Shown here in pieces: positions 55,196 to 63,999 of a DNA stretch of 64,000 nucleotides (its first letter is position 1; every line of letters starts with the position of its first letter). Position numbers and translations under genes: made by a program. The notes below the pieces were generated by a model. That model worked only from the letters and a program-made list of their open reading frames with translations, had not been told where the DNA came from and did not search any database. This DNA is from Micromonospora thermarum. Its GTDB lineage: Bacteria; Actinomycetota; Actinomycetes; Mycobacteriales; Micromonosporaceae. Where the stretch lies: contig NZ_JAATEO010000002.1 in NCBI RefSeq assembly GCF_012034245.1, positions 1 through 64,000 on the forward strand, given 5' to 3'.

Positions 55196-56412
55196 CATGC
55201 CGTCAGCCGTTCGGGGGGTTGGCGCTTCACAGACCGCCCAACGGCGAGGTCTCCACGCCCTGCGACCGCACGCCCTGCGGCCAGGATGTTCTTGGCCGCG
55301 TTCACGTCGGCGTGCGCCTGGTGCCCGCAGGCGACGCACCGGAACACCGCTTGGCTCTCGCGGGAGTCCGGAGCGACGTGCCCACAGGCGTGGCAAGTCT
55401 GCGACGTGTACGCGGGGTTGACCTTGACCACGGTCGCGCCGTGGTAACGCGCCGAGTGTTCGAGCCGGAGCAGGAACTCACCCCATCCCTTGGACAGAAT
55501 GGCCCGGTTGAGTCCCGCCTTGGCTGCCACCTTGCGGCCGGGCCTCTCGACGGTGCCCTTCGCGCTAGCAGTCATCCTCTTGATCGGCAAGTCCTCGACA
55601 GCGACCAAGCCATGGCTGCGGACCAGCCGCACGGCGGTCTGCGCGGCGAAGTCCACCCGGCGTGCCCGGATACGGGCGTGCAGACGGGCGAGTTGGGCGC
55701 GCGCAGCGTCGCGGCGCCGGGATCGACGGTTATGGCCATGCACCTGCCGCGACCGGGCTAGCCGCTGCTGCAACCTCCGGATCCGCTGCTGCTCGCCAGG
55801 GGTGGCGAAGGCCCGGTCACGCAGCTCGCCGTCCGATGTGGCGACGGCCACCGCAACACCCCGGTCCACCCCGATCGGGGGTTTGCCGCTCGGGGCAGCC
55901 GAGGCGATGCCATCCTCGACGCAGAACGAGATGTGCCAACGGCCGGCGTCCCGGCTGACGGTGGCGTTACGAATGACGCCGCCGAGCGGACGGGTCCACC
56001 GAAATCGCACCGGGCCAAACTTCGGCAAACGGACCTCGCCCCAGCGGCGGTTGAGCCGGCGCACCACGATGTGGTTCGGATCGGGGAACCGGAAAGACGG
56101 TGCGTTGCGCACCTTGGACCGCCACCGCACCTTCCACGTGCCGTGCGTCCGGCACGCCCGGTCCAAGTCCCGCAAGGTCTGCTGCAATGTGTGGGACGGG
56201 GCGTCAGCCAGCCACACGCACGCCGGATCCTTCTTCGCCTCGGCCACCTGCCTTGCCTGCTCCACATAGGAGATGGACGCCCCGCGCCGGCGGTAATCCC
56301 GCCGCTGCTCCAACGCCGTGTTCCACACGGCCCGGCAGATGGAGCCGACGCGTTCGGCGTAGGCGGCTTGTTCCTCGGTAAACGCCAGCAGGTAGCGGCG
56401 GCCGGTCAGCAT
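55195..56412 (-). CDS. tnpB: TnpB RNA-guided nuclease of an IS605-type element
   Basis: A 405-residue TnpB. RuvC residues are present: D183 in IGVDRGVAVAV, E273 in VAVEDLPIKRM and D369 in HADVNAAKNIL. The zinc finger is CHAC (340-343) and CVAC (359-362). N-terminal basic regions (RRDYRRRGASISYVEQARQV) are typical. All catalytic residues are intact, so it may still cut DNA guided by omega-RNA from its right end. Start ATG 56412 overlaps a tnpA-like remnant stop. It has no whole tnpA partner. Confidence 0.9.
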   Translation of the reverse strand: MLTGRRYLLAFTEEQAAYAERVGSICRAVWNTALEQRRDYRRRGASISYVEQARQVAEAKKDPACVWLADAPSHTLQQTLRDLDRACRTHGTWKVRWRSKVRNAPSFRFPDPNHIVVRRLNRRWGEVRLPKFGPVRFRWTRPLGGVIRNATVSRDAGRWHISFCVEDGIASAAPSGKPPIGVDRGVAVAVATSDGELRDRAFATPGEQQRIRRLQQRLARSRQVHGHNRRSRRRDAARAQLARLHARIRARRVDFAAQTAVRLVRSHGLVAVEDLPIKRMTASAKGTVERPGRKVAAKAGLNRAILSKGWGEFLLRLEHSARYHGATVVKVNPAYTSQTCHACGHVAPDSRESQAVFRCVACGHQAHADVNAAKNILAAGRAVAGRGDLAVGRSVKRQPPERLTA

Positions 56413-56471
56413 TCAGCGGCCCTCTGCTGCTCCATGTACCGCTTCACGTGGGCTGCGTGCAAAGCATTCGG
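56406..56471 (-). pseudogene. C-terminal remnant of a TnpA (Y1) transposase
   Basis: The minus-strand frame ending at 56406 reads NALHAAHVKRYMEQQRAAEC and stops, overlapping the tnpB ATG. VKRYxExQ is the common C-terminal end of Y1 transposases. The frame is blocked upstream by TGA at about 56470-56472, where the Uma2 gene ends. The rest of tnpA is lost. Confidence 0.4.
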
Positions 56472-57032
56472 TCACTCCGCGTCGGTGGCGAGTAGGTCGT
56501 TCCGCCGGGCGGTCAGCGCCGGCAGGTCGACGGAGACCTTCCACGGCCGCTCGGTGACGAACAAATCCTCGGTGTGGGCGACCTGCTCGTGCTCCCGCCC
56601 GCTGCCCAGCGCGTACTCGGTCAGCATTATGCGCTCCTGGAGCGGATCAATCACCCAGTACGACCCGACCCCGGCCTTTGCGTAGACCTTCGCCTTGTCG
56701 TAGAGGTCGTGGAACCGGTCGTGCGAGGCGAGCACCTCGACGGCGAGCACGACCTCCGTGACCGGGAGCGGTGACACGTCCGCGCAGCTGGTGCGCATGA
56801 CCAGGACGTCGGGCCGGAATTCATGGCGTCGGTCGACCGCCACCGAGACATGCAGACTCGGCAGAAGATTTCCGGGGCAGTACTCGCTGACGGCTAGGAG
56901 GAGGTTCAGGCACAAGTCTTGGTGCACCGGAGTCCAGTCCAGCATGACCAGGCGACCGGCGATCAGCTCGTACCGGGATTCATCGGGCAGGTGAAGCAGG
57001 TCGGTCACAGAGCTCAGGCCGTGGGGCAGCAC
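56472..57032 (-). CDS. Uma2-family (DUF820) PD-(D/E)xK nuclease-like protein
   Basis: A 186-residue Uma2 protein from GTG 57032. It shows LPDESRYELIAGRLVMLDWT (the family N-terminus), RPDVLVMRTS (Asp), VLAVEVLASHDRFHDLYDKA KVYAKAG (E-x-L then K) and VGSYWVIDP. These are the PD-(D/E)xK residues of DUF820. The family is hugely expanded in cyanobacteria and actinobacteria with no settled function. Length fits the family. A longer frame starts upstream but has no similarity there. It borders the tnpB element. Confidence 0.8.
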   Translation of the reverse strand: MLPHGLSSVTDLLHLPDESRYELIAGRLVMLDWTPVHQDLCLNLLLAVSEYCPGNLLPSLHVSVAVDRRHEFRPDVLVMRTSCADVSPLPVTEVVLAVEVLASHDRFHDLYDKAKVYAKAGVGSYWVIDPLQERIMLTEYALGSGREHEQVAHTEDLFVTERPWKVSVDLPALTARRNDLLATDAE

Positions 57033-57073
57033 GCCATACAGTCCTTTCCAACGACGGTCCGCCACGGCAGGAC

Positions 57074-57376
57074 TCAGGTACGCCGTGCGGTCCAGGCCAG
57101 GAATCTGTCGAACAGGGCTCCGGGAGACGACGCGGAGTTCGGGTACAGCTTGGTCAAGTCGGCCGTGGCGTCGAACAACTGGCCCGACATGTAGACCGAC
57201 AGCGCTACCCGGTTGCCCTCGTATTGGGTCCGAAGCAGCATCTGGGCGGTAGGGCACGGCCAAGCAGCCGTGCACACCCGGCAGAGCCACAGAGGCCGCC
57301 TGGGTAAGTGTTGGTGCACCGGATCGAAGGTTCCCAGCGGCTGGTCATGGACGGGCAACGCATCGGGCGTGGTCAC
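57074..57376 (-). CDS. Small Cys-containing protein (annotated flavin reductase-like in relatives)
   Basis: A 100-residue protein from GTG 57376. The sequence LPRRPLWLCRVCTAAWPCPT with CxxC and a later Cys, LLRTQYEGNRVALSVYMSGQ, LFDATADL and LFDRFLAWTARR match short actinobacterial proteins that are often labelled flavin reductase, a label with little support. GTG 57376 is chosen because a promoter (TTGACA and TAACTAT) ends seven bases upstream, giving a leaderless mRNA. It is divergent from the small HTH gene at 57465. Confidence 0.6.
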   Translation of the reverse strand: MTTPDALPVHDQPLGTFDPVHQHLPRRPLWLCRVCTAAWPCPTAQMLLRTQYEGNRVALSVYMSGQLFDATADLTKLYPNSASSPGALFDRFLAWTARRT

Positions 57377-57382
57377 CCCTTC

Positions 57383-57411
57383 ATAGTTACGCCATCCGTT
57401 GTCTGTGTCAA
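57383..57411 (-). promoter_or_regulatory. Promoter TTGACA-N16-TAACTAT of the 57074-57376 gene
   Basis: On the minus strand TTGACA (57406-57411) is followed by 16 bases and TAACTAT (57383-57389). GTG 57376 is seven bases further, so transcription should start at or near the first codon. Confidence 0.65.
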
Positions 57412-57464
57412 CGCATTCCGTAGTTGTCGACGTCACGGCCTTGTGTCGCTGCCATCGTCAACCC

Positions 57465-57653
57465 GTGGAGCTTGTCGGCGTGTCAGAGATTCGGGAAATG
57501 CTCGGTGGTGTGTCCCGGCAACGCGCCTCCGTCATTGCCAATCAACGGAACTTCCCGGAGCCGATCGCCGTGTTGGCCATGGGAAAGGTGTGGCGGAAGT
57601 CCGACGTAGAGAAGTGGATTCGGCAGCACCGGCCAGACTTGGCGGAAGACTGA
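57465..57653 (+). CDS. Small AlpA-like/excisionase-type HTH protein
   Basis: A 62-residue protein from GTG 57465. VELVGVSEIREMLGGVSRQR and ASVIANQRNFPEPIAVLAMG followed by KVWRKSDVEKWIRQHRP are the pattern of a MerR-like winged helix of the AlpA/excisionase type. The start lacks a ribosome binding site, so leaderless translation is possible. The gene stands alone between the divergent small Cys gene and ffh; it may be a small transcription factor. It is not next to an integrase. Confidence 0.7.
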   Translation: MELVGVSEIREMLGGVSRQRASVIANQRNFPEPIAVLAMGKVWRKSDVEKWIRQHRPDLAED

Positions 57654-57697
57654 GGAGAGCCGCGCCTGAGCCGGACGTCGGTGCGGTCAGTTGACCG

Positions 57698-57729
57698 GCA
57701 GCCCGCCCTGCGGTGGCGGGGCGGGCTGC
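57698..57729 (-). terminator. Terminator hairpin after ffh
   Basis: GCAGCCCGCCC (57698-57708) and GGGCGGGCTGC (57719-57729) are exact complements, 14 bases beyond the ffh stop on the minus strand. Confidence 0.7.
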
Positions 57730-57742
57730 GCTGGCGAGGCGC

Positions 57743-59293
57743 TCAGCGGGGGCGCTTGTCCCCCTTGCCGAGCTTGTTGAAGTCGATCTTCGGGAGCTTG
57801 AAGCCCGGCGGCAGGCCCTGGCCGGCCAGGTCGTCCGGACCCATGCCCGGGGGAAGCTGCGGCATGCCGCCCGGGAAGCCGCCCGGCATCCCGGCGCCGG
57901 TACGCGGCCGGCCGCCACCGCCGCCCTTCGTGCCCTTGCGCTTGTTCTTCGGCGACTTGGTCGCCTTCCGGCGGCCACCCGGCAGGCCCATCATGCCGCC
58001 CATCTGCTTCATCATCTTCTGCGCGTCGGCGAAGCGGTTGAGCAGCTGGTTGACGTCCATCACGGTGACGCCGGAACCGTTGGCGATCCGGGCCCGGCGC
58101 GAGCCGTTGATGATCTTCGGGTTGGTGCGCTCGCCCGGGGTCATCGACCGGATGATCGCGGTCACCCGGTCGAAGTGCTTGTCGTCCAGCTCGGCGAGCT
58201 GGTCCTTCATCTGCCCCATGCCGGGCATCATGGCCAGCACGTTGGCGATCGGGCCCATCCGCCGGACGGCGATGAGCTGGTCGAGGAAGTCCTCCAGGGT
58301 GAACTGCTCGCCGCCCATCAGCTTGGCGGTCATCTTCTCCTTCTGATCGGCGTCAAAGGCCTGTTCGGCCTGCTCGATCAGAGTGAGGACGTCGCCCATG
58401 CCGAGAATCCGGCTGGCCATCCGGTCGGGGTGGAAGACGTCGAAGTCCTCCAGCTTCTCGCCGGTGGAGGCGAAGAGGATCGGCTGCCCGGTGACCTCCC
58501 GGACCGACAGCGCGGCACCACCACGGGCGTCGCCGTCGAGCTTGGAGAGGACCACGCCGGTGATGCCCACGCCGTCGCGGAACGCCTCGGCGGTGCGGAC
58601 CGCGTCCTGACCGACCATCGCGTCGATGACGAAGATGACCTCGTCCGGGTCGACCGCGTCGCGGATGTCGGCGGCCTGCTGCATCATCTCGGCGTCGATA
58701 CCGAGGCGGCCGGCCGTGTCGACGATGACGATGTCGCGGGCGGCCCGCTTCGCGTGCTCGATCGAGGCCCGCGCGACCTGCACCGGGTCGCCGACGCCGT
58801 TGCCGGGCTCCGGGGCGTACACCTCGACGCCGGCGCGGCCACCGAGCACCTGGAGCTGCCCGACGGCGTTGGGGCGCTGGAGGTCGGCGGCGACCAGCAG
58901 CGGCTGGTGGCCCTGGGTCTTGAGCCAGCGGGCCAGCTTGCCGGCGAGCGTGGTCTTACCGGAACCCTGGAGGCCGGCGAGCATGATCACCGTCGGCGGC
59001 TGCTTGGCGAACTGGAGCCGCCGCCCCTCGCCACCGAGGACGTTGATCAGCTCCTCGTTGACGATCTTGATGATCTGCTGGGCCGGGTTGAGCGCCTGGG
59101 AGACCTCGGCGCCGCGCGCCCGCTCCTTGACGTTCGCGATGAAGCCCTTGACCACCGGCAGCGCGACGTCCGCCTCCAGCAGCGCGAGGCGGATCTCGCG
59201 CGCGGTGGCGTCGATGTCGGCGTCGGTGAGCCGACCCTTGCCGCGGAGCTTGGTGAAGATCCCGGACAGGCGGTCACTCAAGGTGTCAAACAC
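57743..59293 (-). CDS. ffh: Signal recognition particle protein Ffh
   Basis: A 516-residue Ffh from GTG 59293. The N domain (VFDTLSDRLSGIFTKLRGKG) leads to the GTPase with GLQGSGKTT (107-115), DTAGRL and TKLDGDARGG-like SKLDGDARGGAAL. The M domain is Met-rich (MMPGMGQMKDQLAEL, MMKQMGGMMGLPGG) and includes the RNA-binding RRARIANGSG. A Gly/Pro-rich tail follows. It targets proteins to the membrane with SRP RNA. It is flanked by small genes and a terminator. Complete. Confidence 0.95.
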   Translation of the reverse strand: MFDTLSDRLSGIFTKLRGKGRLTDADIDATAREIRLALLEADVALPVVKGFIANVKERARGAEVSQALNPAQQIIKIVNEELINVLGGEGRRLQFAKQPPTVIMLAGLQGSGKTTLAGKLARWLKTQGHQPLLVAADLQRPNAVGQLQVLGGRAGVEVYAPEPGNGVGDPVQVARASIEHAKRAARDIVIVDTAGRLGIDAEMMQQAADIRDAVDPDEVIFVIDAMVGQDAVRTAEAFRDGVGITGVVLSKLDGDARGGAALSVREVTGQPILFASTGEKLEDFDVFHPDRMASRILGMGDVLTLIEQAEQAFDADQKEKMTAKLMGGEQFTLEDFLDQLIAVRRMGPIANVLAMMPGMGQMKDQLAELDDKHFDRVTAIIRSMTPGERTNPKIINGSRRARIANGSGVTVMDVNQLLNRFADAQKMMKQMGGMMGLPGGRRKATKSPKNKRKGTKGGGGGRPRTGAGMPGGFPGGMPQLPPGMGPDDLAGQGLPPGFKLPKIDFNKLGKGDKRPR

Positions 59294-59376
59294 ACGAACA
59301 TCCCGTTTGTCAGTGTTCCGGCGGGCACGAACACGGCCAGGAGAGAGATCCGGCCACCCGCAAGGGTAACCGGCCT

Positions 59377-59425
59377 GCCGCACGGCTGCTCCGGGCCGGC
59401 CTCAGCCCGCCGGCCGTCGTGCGGC
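59377..59425 (-). terminator. Extended hairpin after the sugar transferase gene
   Basis: GCCGCACG (59377-59384) pairs with CGTGCGGC (59418-59425), with inner GCCGG and CCGGC arms. It lies in the gap between ffh and the sugar transferase stop at 59460. Confidence 0.5.
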
Positions 59426-59459
59426 GCCGGGCCCACCGGGAACTCCCCGCGGACCGCCG

Positions 59460-60935
59460 TCAGCGGCCACCGCCGACCAGGACCTCGCGGATCGTCCTGA
59501 GGACGATCTTGAAGTCCAACCACAGCGACCAGTTCTCGATGTAGTAGTTGTCGAAGCGCGCCCGATCGGCGATGGGGGTGTCACCGCGCAGTCCGCTGAC
59601 CTGAGCCAGGCCGGTGAGACCGGCGGGAACCCGATGCCGCCACGAGTAGTGGGTGTGTTCGGCGGAGAAGAGCTCCACGAAGTGGGGCCGCTCCGGACGG
59701 GGACCGACCAGCGTCATGTCGCCCCGCAGGATGTTCCACAGTTGGGGCAACTCGTCGAGGGACGTGCGACGCAGGAAACGCCCGACCGGCCCGACCCGGC
59801 TGTCGTTCGCCACCGACCACGTGGTCTGCGACTCGGCTTCGCTGGCTGGACGGAGGGAACGGAACTTCAGGACCTCGAAGAGGGTGCCGTGCCGGCCGAC
59901 CCGCTGCTGACGGAAGAGGACGTCCGGCCCGCCCTCGATGCGCACCGCCAACGCACAGGCGGCAAGGACGGGAGCGAGCGCGACGATCGCGAGGGCGCTG
60001 AACACGACATCGACCGATCGCTTGAGGGCCCACCGCCAGCCGCTCAACCGGGGCGGACGGATACGCATGACCGGGATCGCCCCCACGTGGTCCGGCCTGG
60101 TTGTCTGGGTCTGGAACTGGTGCATCCGCGGCACGACGAGAATGTCGTAGGTCGTGGACATCGCCTCGCGCAGGAGTCCGGCGAAACGACTGTCGGTGAT
60201 GTCCGGATCGGCGATGAGCAGCACGTCGGCCTTGGCGCCCGCCATCGCCGTCGTGAGGTGGTCCAGGTCCCCCAGGTGCGTCAGGCCGTCGACGGCTTGA
60301 TCGGCGCGGTGCGGGTTGTCGACGAAACCGACAACCCGCAGCCCGTACTGCGGGTAGCGGGCCAGGACGTGGGCCAGCTCGGCCGCCACGACTCCGCTGC
60401 CCACGAGGATGGTCGGGTGACCGACGATGCGCCGGCGCCGACCGATCATGATCGTCCACATCGCGAGGCCCCGTCCCACCAGCAGCATGACGAGCATGAG
60501 GGCGGCCGCCCGGAGCAGGCTGCCGAAGTTCGCGAAGCTCTCGTGCCGGAGGGCCGCGATGAAGGCGACGATGGCCGCCGACATGAGGAAGCGGCTGACG
60601 ATGACCGGCGCCTCGTCGAGGATCGCCAGGTGCAGGCGCGACCGGTAGAGACCGCCGGCGGCCAGCAGGACGACGGTCAGGAGGCCCATCACCGTCAGGC
60701 CACGCCAGTGATCGGCGTTGAAGGGCACCGGAGCCAGCAGCGCCACGATGTCCACGGGCAGCAGGAGCATCCAGGCCCTGAGGTAGCCGATCGACGCTCG
60801 ACCAGGAGCGACGGCGGGTGGAGGCGTGGCGCCGTCTCCTCGTCGTTCGACCGTCTCCGCGTCGGCCGGGCCATCGCTGGCCTGCACCCGAGGGATGACG
60901 GCAGTCGCCAACACATCTTGCTGCCCAGAAGTCAC
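59460..60935 (-). CDS. Exopolysaccharide polyprenyl-phosphate sugar transferase
   Basis: A 491-residue membrane protein. Four to five helices at about 50-165 are followed by a nucleotide-binding fold (HPTILVGSGVVAAELAHVLA), a further helix at about 305 and the C-terminal transferase domain: KRSVDVVFSALAIVALAPVL, GPDVLFRQQRVGRHGTLFEV LKFRS, RFLRRTSLDELPQLWNILRG and DMTLVGPRPERPHFVELFSA. These define the WbaP/WcaJ-like family that adds the first sugar phosphate to the lipid carrier. GTG 60935 follows GGGGAG. It belongs to the exopolysaccharide locus running right. Confidence 0.9.
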   Translation of the reverse strand: MTSGQQDVLATAVIPRVQASDGPADAETVERRGDGATPPPAVAPGRASIGYLRAWMLLLPVDIVALLAPVPFNADHWRGLTVMGLLTVVLLAAGGLYRSRLHLAILDEAPVIVSRFLMSAAIVAFIAALRHESFANFGSLLRAAALMLVMLLVGRGLAMWTIMIGRRRRIVGHPTILVGSGVVAAELAHVLARYPQYGLRVVGFVDNPHRADQAVDGLTHLGDLDHLTTAMAGAKADVLLIADPDITDSRFAGLLREAMSTTYDILVVPRMHQFQTQTTRPDHVGAIPVMRIRPPRLSGWRWALKRSVDVVFSALAIVALAPVLAACALAVRIEGGPDVLFRQQRVGRHGTLFEVLKFRSLRPASEAESQTTWSVANDSRVGPVGRFLRRTSLDELPQLWNILRGDMTLVGPRPERPHFVELFSAEHTHYSWRHRVPAGLTGLAQVSGLRGDTPIADRARFDNYYIENWSLWLDFKIVLRTIREVLVGGGR

Positions 60936-61306
60936 CGTGCGCTTCTCCCCGTGAATGGCACGTCAATCGACGGGGCAGAAGCCCCGCGCCCGTGTGATGA
61001 GCGCCGCTCCAGAGGTTCGTGTTACCTCTGATGCGAATGTTTGTCTTGAGACCGCCCGGAGGACTGCCGGGACGGAAGGAGGGGCCCGAGCAGCGAAAGT
61101 GCTCACCGATGAGCTGTTCGGTGGACCCGGCTATCCGCCGAGTGGCGAATCTGGAAATGGGCCGGGGATGCAGCCCGTGAGCAGCTGTTCTTCTGGGAAC
61201 ACGTTCGTGATCTCCGTGTGCCAGTCCGGATCACTCCCCGGCGGGCGCAGGCCCGAACGGTAGGTATCCTTCTCCCTGCTGTGGCGTGGCGATGGGGGAA
61301 AGACCA
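60936..61306. promoter_or_regulatory. Divergent promoter region of the exopolysaccharide genes
   Basis: This 371-base gap separates the leftward transferase from the rightward phosphatase. TATCCT at 61264-61269 is a possible -10 for the phosphatase gene. No gene or strong hairpin was seen. Confidence 0.4.
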
Positions 61307-61873
61307 ATGGGGGGCGTCATACATGTGTGCACCGGGAACCAGGCCCGGTCACCGATGGCCCACCGGCTGATGGAGGAGGGCCTTCGAGACCGGTACGGCC
61401 CGGCTGCCGACTCCGTCTTCGTGACGAGCGGCGGCACCCAGGGCCCGCCGGGCCGGCCCATGCAGCCCTTCGCCATCGCCGAGCTGGAACGCCGGGGTGT
61501 GTCCGCGCACGACTTCGTCTCGCAGGTGCTCGACCTCGACGCGGTGGCACGAGCACACCTCGTCCTCACCGCCACCCGCGAGCACCGGGACCAGATCGTC
61601 GCCCAGGTACCCCAGGCCCTCCATTTCACCTTCACCTGGCGGGAGCTGGCGTGGCTGGTGCGGGGCCTCAAACCGGACGAGGTGCCCGGAAGCTACGCGG
61701 TGGAACGGGCGGCCAACCTGGCCCGGGTCGCGAAGCAGCGCCGCGGTTACCTGCAGCCACTACCCCCGGAACAGTTCGACATCGCCGACCCCATGGGTGG
61801 CACCAGACAGGACTACCGTGTGGCGGCCGACCAGATCGAAGAGGCGGTCGAAACCATCCTCGGCGTGGTCTAG
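61307..61873 (+). CDS. Low-molecular-weight protein tyrosine phosphatase
   Basis: A 188-residue phosphatase. The P-loop is VCTGNQARSPMA with the nucleophile Cys8 and Arg14. The general acid Asp is in DIADPMGGTRQDY near residue 160. ATG 61307 follows GGGGGAAAGACC; the longer start would add only seven residues. In capsule loci such enzymes reverse the phosphorylation of the BY-kinase, here encoded next on the other strand. The insert between P-loop and DP is longer than in Wzb, so specificity may differ. Confidence 0.85.
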   Translation: MGGVIHVCTGNQARSPMAHRLMEEGLRDRYGPAADSVFVTSGGTQGPPGRPMQPFAIAELERRGVSAHDFVSQVLDLDAVARAHLVLTATREHRDQIVAQVPQALHFTFTWRELAWLVRGLKPDEVPGSYAVERAANLARVAKQRRGYLQPLPPEQFDIADPMGGTRQDYRVAADQIEEAVETILGVV

Positions 61874-61988
61874 CTCCCGCTTCCGGTGTGCTCAGGCGGG
61901 GCGACCCCTTGTCGGAGTCGCCCCCGCCTCTTACGCAAGCCGTCGACCAACCTTCGCGGCAACCGCCGACGGTCAGAGGCTGGCCCGG

Positions 61989-63356
61989 TCACCGTTTCGT
62001 TCGGGTCCGCCGCTGCTCGGGAACGTCGTAGTACGTCGACTCCATCTTTCCCTTCACCCGGTTGGCCACGAGTCCCAGCACATTCGCGCCGACCTTCCGC
62101 AACGATTCCGTGGCCTCGGCGAGCTGGTCCGTCCGGGTGTAACCGACACGAGTGACGACGATGGCGCCACCGGTGGAGCGAGCGATGACAGCCGCATCCG
62201 TCACGGGAAGGAGCGGTGGGGAGTCGAAGATGACCGTCATGCCGGATGCCTCGAGGGAAGCGACGACCTTCCCCAACCGGGCGGACCCCAGCAACTCGCT
62301 CGGGTTCGGCGGCCGAGGCCCGGCCGCGAGGATGTAGAGCGGCAGGTCACCACGCCATTGCTGAAGAGCATGGTTGACGGGCATGTCGCCGAGTAGGACG
62401 TTCGTCAGCCCGACGCCGTTGGAGAGGGCGAAGAGGTCGGCGACGGTGGGCCGGCGCAGATCGGCATCGATCAGCACAACGGTCTGTCCGGCCTGCGCCA
62501 TGGCGATGGCGAAGTTCGCTGCGGTCGTCGTCTTGCCCTCGGCCGGGATCGATCCCGTGACGACGAAGCTGGTGAGCCGCCGGTCCACCGACAGGAACCG
62601 GACGTTCGTGCGCAGCTGGCGGTACGCCTCGGCGCGGGCAGTTGCCTGGTCGTCCGCGATGAGAGGGCCACCCTTGGTCTTCGGCATGTCGGGCACCGAG
62701 CCGAGTACCGGAGTGCCCGCGGCGGCCTTGACGGCGTCGTTCTTGTTGCGGATCGTACGGTCGAGGCTGTCCCGGAGGACGGCTGCTCCGACACCGGCCG
62801 CCAGGCCGAGGACCAATCCGAGCGCAAGGTTGAGCTTCGTGTTCGGCGAAACCGGCGCCTCCGGCGTGACCGCCCGTCGCGTAACCGTGAGCCTTACCGG
62901 CGATGCGCCCCCACCCCCCGGGGTCTCCAGCTGGGCGACCAGCCGAGGAAATTCCTCCGCAAGCTGGTTGGCGATATCGCGAGCGCGTTCTGCCGACGTG
63001 TCCGTCACCTCGATGTCGAGGAGCACCGTGTCCACCGGCGACGACGCCTCGATGTTCTCGCTCAGCTCCTCAGGAGCGTAGGGAAGATCGAGCCGATCGA
63101 TGACAGCCCGGGCAACCTCGGGACTGTTGACAATCCCCACATAGGACCTGACGCGCTGTTGGGTGAAATTCCCCGCCTGGTTCAGCTGACCTGCATCGCC
63201 GGCCCCGCCGGTGGAAACGAACATTTGCACGCTCGCGCTGTACACCGGCGTCTGCGCGAACGAGAAAATGGCGGCAAGACCTAGACCGACGACGGCAACC
63301 GGCACAACCAAATACCATCGGTTCCGGATTGCACGCAGGTACTGCAGTACAGTCAT
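61989..63356 (-). CDS. Wzz-type chain-length regulator fused to a tyrosine autokinase (BY-kinase)
   Basis: A 455-residue protein from ATG 63356 (AAGGAAATCG upstream). The N-terminus is a Wzz domain with helices at about 14-34 and 172-192 (YLVVPVAVVGLGLAAIFSFA; NLALGLVLGLAAGVGAAVLR). The C-terminal kinase has Walker A SIPAEGKTTTAANFAIAMAQ, A' VVLIDADLRRPT and Walker B VIFDSPPLLPV. The C-terminus contains only STYYDVPEQ as a Tyr cluster, two Tyr. It controls polymer length by cyclic phosphorylation. It is near the phosphatase, in the opposite direction. Confidence 0.9.
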   Translation of the reverse strand: MTVLQYLRAIRNRWYLVVPVAVVGLGLAAIFSFAQTPVYSASVQMFVSTGGAGDAGQLNQAGNFTQQRVRSYVGIVNSPEVARAVIDRLDLPYAPEELSENIEASSPVDTVLLDIEVTDTSAERARDIANQLAEEFPRLVAQLETPGGGGASPVRLTVTRRAVTPEAPVSPNTKLNLALGLVLGLAAGVGAAVLRDSLDRTIRNKNDAVKAAAGTPVLGSVPDMPKTKGGPLIADDQATARAEAYRQLRTNVRFLSVDRRLTSFVVTGSIPAEGKTTTAANFAIAMAQAGQTVVLIDADLRRPTVADLFALSNGVGLTNVLLGDMPVNHALQQWRGDLPLYILAAGPRPPNPSELLGSARLGKVVASLEASGMTVIFDSPPLLPVTDAAVIARSTGGAIVVTRVGYTRTDQLAEATESLRKVGANVLGLVANRVKGKMESTYYDVPEQRRTRTKR

Positions 63357-63411
63357 CGATTTCCTTGAGTGAGGATTACCACGGCCGTTGTGGCCACTAC
63401 GCAAACTGGGA

Positions 63412-63999
63412 TCACGATGCACCCGACTGCCACACCGTACGACTAGTCAAGCGGGGTGAGTCGCGCCAGTATACCTGAGACCGCTTCGCATGCGAACCTG
63501 TAGCGGCCGGTTGAACCTGGTCGTCAACATCAACGGCGCGCTCCAGCTCGGCGGCGAGCAGGCCGAGGAAGAAGGCGAGGAGTACGGCAATTCGGTTGTC
63601 GCCCCAGAAATTGATTGTGTCGGCCATCCCGTGGAGGATCAGCCAGGCGAAGGCGCCGAGACTCACGGCAGCCGTGACGCGAGCACCTGGTCGCGTACTC
63701 AGCAGGCGGTAGTGGTCCAGCACGACAACGACCACGAAAGCCACCAGGAGCAGGGCGGCGCCCAGGCCCATGTCGCTCCATATCTGGATGAATATGTTGT
63801 GCGGGGGGTACCGCTCCGCGACCAGGGAATTCGAGTACTTCGCGATCTCGATGAACCAACCACCGAAACCAAGTCCGAGCATTGGGTGCTCAGAGAACAT
63901 GTCCGCGGCGGCCCGCCAGAGCATCTCCCGGATACCGAACGTGAAATCGGAGTCGGCGGCAAAGGTCGGGAAGAGTCGGGTGACCTGGCTGAACGCAAG
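63412..63999 (-). CDS. O-antigen ligase-family protein, 5' part outside the window
   Basis: The frame is open to the right edge. Visible: FGIREMLWRAAADMFSEHPM, LGLGFGGWFIEIAKYSNSLV, then PPHNIFIQIWSDMGLGAALL (the HN motif of Wzy_C) and helices LVAFVVVVVLDHYRLL, AVSLGAFAWLILHGMADT and NRIAVLLAFFLGLLAAELER. These are the C-terminal third of an O-antigen ligase/polymerase-like membrane protein. It probably polymerises or ligates the exopolysaccharide. It lies 55 bases upstream of the BY-kinase gene in the same direction. Confidence 0.8.
   Translation of the reverse strand, partial: LAFSQVTRLFPTFAADSDFTFGIREMLWRAAADMFSEHPMLGLGFGGWFIEIAKYSNSLVAERYPPHNIFIQIWSDMGLGAALLLVAFVVVVVLDHYRLLSTRPGARVTAAVSLGAFAWLILHGMADTINFWGDNRIAVLLAFFLGLLAAELERAVDVDDQVQPAATGSHAKRSQVYWRDSPRLTSRTVWQSGAS

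Larger units (their letters stand above)
55145..56471 (-). mobile_element. IS605-type tnpB element with decayed tnpA
   Basis: The right end is at TTGAC (55145), followed by a CCCCCC-GTGAAGC-GGGGGG hairpin, the usual form of the IS200/IS605 right end and omega-RNA 3' terminus. tnpB fills most of the element. Upstream only about 20 residues of a tnpA-like C-terminus remain, directly abutting the Uma2 gene stop at 56472, so the left end is lost. The element cannot move by itself. Confidence 0.75.
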
